Both the position numbers and the translations under genes were made by a program. The notes under the pieces were generated by a model. It worked only from the letters and a program-made list of their open reading frames with translations, had not been told where the DNA came from and searched no databases. A stretch of DNA of 64,000 bases, taken from assembly GCF_030848805.1 (NCBI RefSeq), contig NC_092368.1, forward strand, positions 7,180,238-7,244,237, given 5' to 3'. Source of the stretch: Temnothorax longispinosus (taxonomy: Eukaryota; Arthropoda; Insecta; Hymenoptera; Formicidae). Of the stretch, positions 43,677 through 54,700 are shown piece by piece. The first letter of the stretch is position 1. Each line of letters starts with the position of its first letter.

Positions 43677-45659
43677 ATGTCGACGTCGACCTTCCTGGTG
43701 TTCCTCAAGTCTTTGGCGTTACTGATTATCGGCATCTATGCGCGTAAGTTGAGTTTTCAAACTATACAAGACACAACATCAATGTTAGTTCAGGGACAAG
43801 TTGAAGGCTAATTAATTCCAATTTATTCGTTTACTCTTTGTATGCTTTTTCGCATTCTAGAAACTGTGACAAATGTCACACAGATGTTAAAAAAATATCT
43901 CCAATATCATCCAGAAGATTTTTCTTTAAATTTTTTATAAACATTATTCGAATTCTTATGTCGTTTCTGCTGTCCGTATTTAAGAGGCAGAATAACAAAG
44001 AGCAACTCGAATTAGGCCACCAAGGTTCAACAATTTAATTAACAATTAATAAGTTTATGTACAAATAAATAACGTTAGGAAAGAATAAAAACATATCCAG
44101 TAGATAATAATTTACATTAGGTAATATTGTTAGATATTTTCTTTCGCAAATTATTTCAAATTTTCCTTTTATAAGTGTAGGTAATTGTCATAGCTTTATT
44201 TCATCATGAAAAATGTTAGAGATTGCAACTTTTACAACAACTATTATATAGAATATCCTAATTTCTAATTGCGCTAATATAACTTTTGATCTTAATGTTT
44301 AATTGTATTTTTCTATAGATAATTTCTTTATCTTTTAATTTTCATTTTCCTTTATTTGGCACACAATAAAAAAAGGCAAAACCTAATTATAATTAAGGCA
44401 TGTGCGCAATGTACAACAGCATCAACAATTGATCAAATGTATCTGAAGCTTCGATATGATCGCTCGATCGTACCTCGAATTTTAGTTTCATTAATAGAAA
44501 CTTAATCATCGCGGTTATCTCGGTTTGTAACATTATTAGTTATCAATCTTTTTCACACTTCCATGAAAACAAAAGCCAGATGTATCTCTCGAATTGTGCG
44601 CGATATTATTTTGCATTACGTCACCGAATTAATGGCTAGTGTCGAGAATCAGGAAACGAGCATAATCAATAAGATTGAATCAGCTTTGTTCGATTTCGCG
44701 CGATGCGACACTTGGATGGCTCCCTAGATTGTAGACAATTTCTCTCAGATTATTCACTAGAATAACCCAGTAAGCAATTTGATAGCAAATTGTCGCCAAG
44801 ATGGCATCAAATTCGTTCAAAGATTAATTGGTGTCAAATCCGGTGCCATCTGTGTCATCTTTAAGCTCGTGTTTTGCTAGCAAAGCCTGTGTACATAACC
44901 AGACAGCAAATTGGCAGCAAATACCGAGCAAGCTTTGTCTAGCGTTGTCTGCCAACAAATTGTCGACAAACACCGAGCAAGCTTTGCGTAGCGCTGTCCG
45001 ACGATAAATTGTCCTCAAAAACCGTGCAAGAAATGCGCAACACTGTAAAAAAAAAATAAAAAGATTATATTTATTTCGAAATTTTATTATTATTTTTTAA
45101 CTAAATTTGTTTCTTAAGATGCAGTCTATGATTATAAATATTTTTTCGTATTTGAAAAACACACTTACCTTGGTGGGATTCGAACTCGGGACCTCTGCAT
45201 CGTGAGCCAACTGCCTTACGTGATAGACTACTTCTTAATTTGATGTAAGCGTTATATATAGCCTACATATGTCATAACCAGCGCAAATATATAATTTTTC
45301 AAAAATCATCTTAAGAAACAAATTTAGTTAAAAAAGAGTAATAAAATTTTGAATTGGATATATGATATAATATTTCTTAATGTCGGGTGAATGTCAGAAA
45401 CCAGTGCCGGCTTATTATGAAATTTTGTGTTCGTAAATATATTTATGAAAAAAGTATATTTATAAAGTTAAAACATTCTTATCAAATCCTTACAAGGGCC
45501 TTATTAGACAAAAATAAGAAAACTTTTCTTATGGCATCCCTAATAAATAATGATCGGGACCTACATCCGGTTAGCCCTAATAAATAAGTATTTAAGAAGT
45601 TAAAACATCCTTATATCAAATCCTTACAAGGGCCTCACTAGACAAAAATAAGGAAACCT

Positions 45660-45704
<45 letters not shown>

Positions 45705-48700
45705 AATTAAACTTTCATGTGTGCACCCATGGCGGAAATATACTTCTGCACCATACAGAATGTGCACTATTTGGTTTAATATTGCAAACTTCTGCACATT
45801 ATTAATTCGCACTGTTGAATGATTAGTATAACAGTGTATACTGTTAAATTTTTGCACTAATGGCAGTAGTATTTACTGTTACATTCTAATAATTTGCACT
45901 GGTCAATAGTAATAATTGCGTAGTGGACACTACTTGTTACCAGTATTACAGTAAGCATTGCAGTAGTAATCACTGCTTATAATTATTGGCATTTAATAGT
46001 TACTATTATCATTTCAATAGTTACTATTAGCATTCCAATAGTTTTTTTCCGTAAGGGTTAAACGAGCTCGTTTATTGCCACAAATATTCACACAGATGAT
46101 CGACTAACTTATCTTGTTTAATACCACCTCTATTATACTTACAATTAAACGAGCTCGTAAAGCACGCCACGAACCCATGTGACAACTTGTCTCGCATAGA
46201 AAATGTATGCGTGAACTATTTCGACATATATATTATTAATTATTTATGCCTTCTAATACTCAAAATAACTAATGCTATATTTTTCAAACTTTTTTTGTTA
46301 ATAACTTTTTAACGAATAACGAGCGACGACTAAAATCTTTTGAAGGTCACTCGGGGTCATGACCTTGACTACATATATCAAGGTCATTGAAATCGGTGAG
46401 GTCGCCCTTAATCTGAAGTTTTACCGTATATATACTTATATTTGTATTATCAATAATCCATATAACACATAACACATATACTTTTGTATAAATGATATTA
46501 AATATTTATAATATTATTTAGTACTGAAGTGTAAGAAGGTTCGGCCAGAGAGATCCTGGCATGGGAAAATATACTAACCATGTTTCTTGTACAGAAAACT
46601 GGAAATTCTTGGTAGATAGCATTCTAAATGCTACTACCTCAGTAAAACAAGTAGGGGAAGCAAAGGCAAAACGGCACCTACAGGTGCTCAACAAACCGCT
46701 CTCAATATATTTAAATCCTTTATTAACACCCTTTAGTGGCAACTAGCGTTATTAGATAGTATGTCTCTCACTATTAGTGGGATGTCTTACATTCGGTCAG
46801 TGCGCTCGAAGCTGTCATTCGTCGGCACTGTAATTTAACAAGGTAAAATTTCGTTTTTATGGTTTGATCTAAATTTTGCGATTTTCAACTAGCCTTTAGT
46901 TTATTTGGGTTTATTGTAATGAGTTTTACTGATGCATTTAATATTGCTTTTTTTGGTTTTAAAGTACAAAAAATTTTACAAATAGTACAACATAACTTCA
47001 AGTTTAGAGATTGATTTAATCATCATGTACTCAAAAGGCAAAACGGAACACATGGTCCGTTGTATGTTGTTAACGACATTATGGCTTTGACATTGTTTAA
47101 GCGTTATTATTGTTATTTGTTAATTTAGATGGTGAATAACTACAAAAAAACGAATTGACAACACAGGCCCACAAAAAAAGTAAGTTGTGCTGGAAATCTG
47201 ACTATGCTATTCCTACGTATTTTGAGCCGCTGAAAACGAATTTGAAGTCAGAATTGCTCCATCATCCTCCAGTTTTTTTAAACTTTAAGGGAAGGTTACC
47301 GTTCGGAGGCCCAAAAAATGCCTCAATTTCAGGACTTTTTTTTATATAAAATAAGTACATTTAGAAAAAAATTTTCGCGGCTTTTATTTGTACACAAATG
47401 AAGATTAATTTAGAATTTTTTTGGAAGAAAATAATTAAAAATGGCGGCTCCAGCTCTCAGTCCACACGGCGTGGTTTTATGTGCGCGGGGCATTCCACAG
47501 CCTTGCCAGCTGATCGGAAACAAAAAAACCAAAAAAATTATTAAAATAGATTAAATTTGGGGGGCCTTATAGTTTTCCGATTTTTAAGAAACCCCCTTAT
47601 AACAAAATGGTGGCCGTTTGAAAAAAAAAACCTCTTTTTTTCCTGTTTTCTTTTGCTTCAACGTTCGAAAAAAATTATTTGCAACCAATTTTTTGAAAAA
47701 AAACGCTTCCTGAAGGCCCCCTAAATTAAATTTCCTTTCTTTTGCACCGTCATTTATTAAAATCGGTTCATCCGTTGAAGCTGTAGAGCGCCCCGCGCGC
47801 CGAAAAATGCTGTTTCGAGAAAAACGCGTTTAAAGTTTTACGTAGTAAAAAATTAAGCAAAAAAAAAATTCGATTTTTTTAACGGTAACCTCCCCTTAAT
47901 TAATATTTTTTAAGTCACGAATTATTCTTCTTTACCAATTTTAATTAAACTTTGCATTCAGGGGTTTTTTGGGTCGCTTTACGAATCCGTATTCGGATTT
48001 TTAAAATTCAAAATGGTGGGTCCAATATGGCGGACGTAAAATATTAATATTGCATTTTACGTCCGCCATATTGGACCTACCATTTTGAATTTTAAAAATC
48101 CGAATACGGATTCGCAATCAGCGACCCAAAAAACCCCTGGATGCAAAGTTTCACGGAAATTATTTAAATTTTTGATTTTACGTCCGCCATATTGGATCCG
48201 CCATTTTGAATTTTAAAAATTCGAGAACGGATTCGTAATCAGCGCCCCAAAAAACCGCGGATGCAAAGTTTCATTAAAATTGGTAAAGAAGAATAATTCG
48301 TGAATTAAAAAATATTAATTAAAGTTTAAAAAAACTGGAGGGTGATGGAGCAATTCTGACTTCATATTCGTTTTCAGCGGCTCAAAATACGTAGGAATAG
48401 CATAGTCAGATCCCCAGCACAACCTACTTTTTTTGTGGGCCTGTGTTGGAATGAAAATACGTGGGTCGCGTGTCGGTACGAAGGTAATGCCTCCTAATAT
48501 TTTTCTTTCGAATCTGGTTCCATAGAAAATTTTGCGTTTTAATGAATTGTTATTTAAAGTCTCTAGTTGAGTTATGTTGAGTGGTATTGTGATCATTTAC
48601 GTGAGTATGTCACACGAGCAGTTCGAAGTGGTGTGTGTTTCAGATGTGCGTAGCAGACAAGGGCGGTGATTGAATTTCTTACCGTGGAAGAAGTGAGTCC

Positions 48701-51700
48701 TATTGAAATCCATTCGTATTTCAGAAATGATGTTATCATAAACATTTCTAAGACGCGAATAAATTTCAATGCTGCGTTCAGCAGAAAAAGCAACTCAACA
48801 AGCGATATCAGTAATTTTTTAAAATAATTGCACAAAATTACTTTTCAAGAAATATTCCACGTATTAGAACATTCTGAACACATTGCTATATCAAGACAAT
48901 CTGTTATAAACAAAATAAATTGCAATAAGAACATTTAGCTCACATCGAGAGCTTTCAAAATTCCTTTAATACTTTTCGAGAAATATTAGTGTTGCATGTT
49001 TTTGTTGCAAAAAAGTATAAATTTCTTGCAGAAATCGGTAACCCCTTTCCCGATTCTCGCCAAAGTAAATGCCAATCTTTCTTTAATGATATTCTGTATA
49101 AAATTAAATGTGTAACTTCACTTTTTTTTTAGACATAAATCGGTAACTCCTTTAACGCAATTAACGCCAAATTCAATACCGGTACTTAAATGAGGTGTTC
49201 GATTCATTGAAAATTTAATATACTTAAGAAAATCGTTTATTAAAATAAATTAGTAGTTTTTTCATTGTGAACCGATTCTCATGAAACCAGTACTAAAATT
49301 TTTCTAAAAAACATAAATAACATAAACATAAAATTTTTAATTGAAGGCATAAATTGGTATTCCCAGATCGACGACAAATTCATGTCAATACAAGATCCTC
49401 CTAGTATTAAGTATAAATTTCAATTCCCAGGAAATTCTACTTTCTATATAATTCTTTAAGATTCGGTTCGTCCCTAAAAATTAGAAAAATTTTTGCACCA
49501 ATTTCAAGAAAATTGGTCCGTTAAGGGGGTATATGCACCTAGGAGCGGGAAAAAAAGGTAATTTTGGGGATTTTTTTTAGAGGAACTGTTTGAATTTTAG
49601 AGTCGGATTTTTTTTCTAGTAAAAAGTACGTACTTTCGAGAGTATGTTTGAATTTTTTTATTAAAAAATTTTCAAAATTAAAAAAGTTGTGGCATCTTTT
49701 TCGGAGCGTCGCAAAGAAAATTGGTACCAATTGCCATTTCTTGAAAAATCATCTGAAACAAAAAAACCAAAATGATTCTTAAAATAGATACTATAATCTA
49801 GTCTTTGTCATAGCCGATTTTGAAAATATTAATTTTTGACAAAATGGCGGACATATGAATTTAACGTTCTGATTTAGAAGAAAAAATTCTTTCTTAATTT
49901 GCCCATAAAACAAAAAGTAAGCAATGAAAAAAAATCCTATGACAAAGACTAGATTATAGTATCTATTTTAAGAATTATTTTGGTTTTTTTGTTTTAGATG
50001 ATTTTTCAAGAAATGGCAATTGGTACCAATTTTTTTGCGACGCTCCGAAAAAGATGCCACAACTTTTTTAATTTTGAAAATTTTTTAATAAAAAAATTCA
50101 AACATACTCTCGAAAGTACGTACTTTTTACTAGAAAAAAATCCGACTCTAAAATTCAAACAGTTCCTCTAAAAAAAATCCCCAAAATGACCTTTTTTTTT
50201 CCGCTCCTAGGTGTATATGCCCCCTTAATGAATGAGTATCTCCAATTCCTGTCAATACAGGATCCTCCAAGTGTTAATCATAAATTTTTTACAGAAATCG
50301 GTAACCCGAAGGGATTACCGATTTTCGCCAAAGTAAATAATGCAAATCTTCCTTTAACGATATTCTATATAAGATTACATGTATAACTTTTCATTTTTTT
50401 AGACATAAATCGGTAACCTCTTCAACGATTGACACCAAATTCAATATCAACTTTCCTTTAATGATAATCTATTCATTAAAAAATTCAGCTCAATATCAAA
50501 ATGTACGGAAATTAAAACAAACACGAAGATTTGTTAAAACAAAAATCGGTAACCCCTTCACCAATCATCACTAAATTTAATACCAACATTCCTTTAATGA
50601 CACTCTATAAAACAATAACCTTTAATGAAACTCATAAAAACAAATTTCAGCTTAATATCACAAAATTGATGGAAAAAAGCAGGCATAAAGATTTGTTAAG
50701 ATAGAAATCGGTAACTCCTTTTAGAGACTTTAGAGACTTTAAAGACTTTAGAAAGAAAATAGGACTCTATAAGTTATCGAATGACACCTTATCTATTACT
50801 CGATTATTAGTTTCGAAGATATAACAAAAATTATAGCAATCATAAAGATTTGTTAAGATAAAAATCGGTAACCCTTTTTAGAGACTTTATAGACTTTAGA
50901 GAGAAAATGAGACTATATAAGCTATCGAATGACAACTTATTTATTGCTCTACAATTACTATTTTCAAAAATATAACAAAAAACTACGCAACCGGTTTAAA
51001 AAAAATTGGTATCGAAAAATTAACCCCACCACCGCCATTCCCGGAAAATTCTACCCCTGTTTCATATATAATTCTTTAAAATTCGGTTTATTAACAAATG
51101 AGTAGTTTGCGGAAAACGTTGCAAGAAAACGTTGCAAGAAAACGTTGCATCTGTGCCTGAATTTACCCCCCCCCTTACTGTCGAAAATTGACGTAATTCT
51201 ACGTCAATTTTCGTTCTATGAAATCTTTACTGACCGTTTCCAAACTCTCAGCGAACTCCCGCAAACGCTCACGTAAACGCCAAAGAAAAGTTCACGAAAC
51301 TTCTCATTTTCTCACCAGGGTTTAACATAAAAAACTTTTAGAGACCCTTGCATTTTTGCCATATATCTCATAGGGGTGGGATAAATGACATTCATATAAA
51401 AAATTAAAAGTAATGTTTATAAATAAAGCAATAAAATGTCATAATATGTACGTTATAAAATATGTGTAAAAAGTTTATTAAGGTGTAAGAATGATAAACA
51501 AATTATAAAACTGAAAAATTAAAAAAAAATAGACGAACAATAGATGCATTAAAGGTTATTGTTATATGATCCAAAAAAAGAAGAAAAAAGAACACATAAG
51601 AGATTTCGATTTTTACAGAGCGTTTAAACTATGGTATAAATTCCGCACGCTAAAAGTGCCATATATTCTAAACAGGTGGGATATACAAAAGATATCAAGC

Positions 51701-54700
51701 TATAAACAAAGAATACAAGAGCTATGCACTTGTATTTTGCTGTATTCCATCCTTTACTATTTCTTTACACTTATGTGTATCATGAAATATCCATTAAACT
51801 TTTTACACTCTTTGTAAAGAGTGTAATCATTTTACGTAGGTCGTAATATATGTATATGATCGCGCTACTTACTACGGTGAGAAATCAACTCACGACGGTT
51901 TTGTTAATATTAATAATAAACTTTATTAACGGGTAATAACCCTTTAGCGTACAAAGAGAAAAGAAAAACAAGAACAATAAAATAAAATTAAAATTTTACA
52001 ACATAATATGGAGAACATTCAGGTTACAAGAGTAGACGAGAAAGTTGTTGTTTAAAAGCTGATACAGAGCCACCAAAAAAGTCAACCCTATTGGAAAAAT
52101 TACTTGCAGATATTATTAGCCTATTTACACAAGAATTTGCGCTATACAAAGTACGGTGATACCCGAGATGGAAGATGGAGTACTGTCTTAATTCTCTAGT
52201 CGGGATGTTAAAATAGATACGTTCCAACAAATCCGGACAATCAGTGGAGTGATTGAGAAGCTTAAAAATAAATGTAAGGTCAAAGGTTAGTCTCCTACTT
52301 TCTAACGATAGCAGATTTAATCTATCTAATATAGTGCAGTAGTCATGGCAAGTAATTGACATGGGTTTACCTAGCCGATAAGCAGCCATACGCAGGAATT
52401 TGTGCTGCACACGTTCAATCAATAACTGATGGCATTTAAAATACGGAGACCAAACTATGGAACAGTACTCCAACTTGGGGCGAACTAACGTACAGTATAA
52501 TAATTTTAAAGTGGTTATATTCTTAAAAAATCTACCCCATCGGAGGATGTGTTCAAGCGTTCTATAAGCAGATGAAACTATTGATTGTATATGTGTATTG
52601 AATGATAAGTCCGCGCTGAATAAGACCCCGAGATTTCGAGCTTCGCGCACTGCTGAGAGAGGTAAACCATCAAGAGTATAGTTATATAAATATGAGTTAC
52701 GTCTATGAGTAAAATGAATGACAAAACATTTAGAGACGTTAAGCCGAAGACAGTTCCTCCTACACCAGGCCTCAAGTTTGAATAAGTCATGTTGTAATAA
52801 AAGCGCATCAGCAGGTCCATTAATCCGACGGTATAATTTAAGGTCATCCAGCATACAATAAGAAGAAGCAGAATTTAATAAAAGCAGCTATGTCATTAAT
52901 AAATAAAACAAATAAAAGAGGGCCAAGATGTGAGCCCTGCGGCACTCCAGACAAAACATTTATGCTTCTGGAGAAGCTATTATTAAATTTTATGACTTGA
53001 GACCTGTTTGATAGGAAGCAGGATATCCAACGCAAAAGAGAACCTCCGAACCGTTGGCTTTGACCCACAAACATAACATTTTTGTGAAGAAGCTGTTTCA
53101 GTAAGGGCATTGCAGACTTTACCGTCTACCATTGTCAACACCAAAGAGTGTGTAATTTTTATGTCCCCTAATTCGTCATGTCTAATAACACTTGGAGAAA
53201 GATGATCTATTTGTCATTGAATGTGATCTCTTTCAGCTTGAGATACTTGAGTAGTCTCTTTTATGAACTGAATTCTTATTGGTATACAGCCTCGAGGAGA
53301 TGCCGGGCAATTATTTCTCTACACGATTATTTTGTCTGGTGAATTAGATACAAATGTATACAGCTCTAAGGGTACGAGTGAAGTAATGAAAAGGCTTTGG
53401 TCATCTAAATCTGAAAGAGATCGTTGCTTATACAGTGAGTGGCCTGGTACTACCATCAAAACCCCATTTTACGATCAAAATTAAATTTGAGAGACATGCG
53501 GGAGAAAGTGTGCGCAGAACAGATTCACTGACCATCACTAGACGTTTTGTTAGATGATTCAGAAGTGATTGTAACTCTATTTCTGCTCTCTGCTCAGTCA
53601 CCGTAATATTTTCAGGGTAACATCTAGTTTTGGCTTCTCTTATTTTATGGTAAGAAGGATATAAATCGACCCCCCTTACTTTTGCTTCTAATCTGATGTT
53701 GAGATATTGATGTTTAGTCAACTTATTGGTCGCAATCATGGCTAATGCTTCATCAGCAGAGTAAGGTGTAAATATCAGATTTCTTTTTAGATTGCCATCA
53801 ATATTTTTAGAAGTTGAAAGTGCTACATTTCTTACCGTTTTCGCACCTGCACTGTTTCCCTCTAAATGAAGATTTACTGATGCAGCATATGCTAATTCAG
53901 TTCCACTTGATCTTCGTAATTCTAGTGTTTTTCTAAGCTTTGTGCGATTACAAGAGTTGTCAAATAATTTTTGTGGTCGTCCCCTTTTAGTACGAGCACT
54001 TACAGAGAATGGCGCTTCAATTTGAGAATCAATTTCAATAGAAGGAAACTTGATTTTTTCATTTAACCAAGATTCATTCTGCTTCAAAACCAAATCCCAA
54101 TGTCTTCGGGCTTTACACAATTTTCTAGAAATATCCTTACAAAAGTTTGTAACAACTCGCAAAACCTTCTGTTTTACCTCTTTATGACGATTATCTAACT
54201 TCAGATTTTGAATCACATATTCTTGTAACTGCTTTGTCTTAAAATTAAATGACGTTGACTGATCTCTTTTTGAATACAAAAATAGAAATAAATCTTTTCT
54301 TGTAGGACTAAACTCCATTTTATCTAGAGCTATCTTTCACGGCAATCAATACTGCAATGTACCTAAATATCTTATGCTATGCTATGGAATAATTGAATCA
54401 GATTGATGCACGCCTTCTGGTGTGTGGATCAAGGAAAATAGGAAGCTGCTCGAGGCTGATCCGAAGATTGGCCTAAGATGACGAAGAGCTGAAAAGCACG
54501 ACAAAAATCGAGAAGATTTGGGAAATCCAGACTCGTCTCGAGAAGATCGATTCAAAAGAAGGATTTCGATTCTTAAGAAGGTCCGAATAAATTTAAAACC
54601 AAGGTTTTCTAATAATAGAGAAATCATTTATTAGCTCTAAAGAATTAATAATTCCTGTTTGCCGAGCTGCCCTAGATATAGGGGTCGATGTTGAATCTTA

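Noticed and set aside
45171..45228. A working tRNA gene
   Set aside because: Only the T-arm and A-box-like parts are convincing. No full cloverleaf could be drawn, and it lies between inverted repeats.
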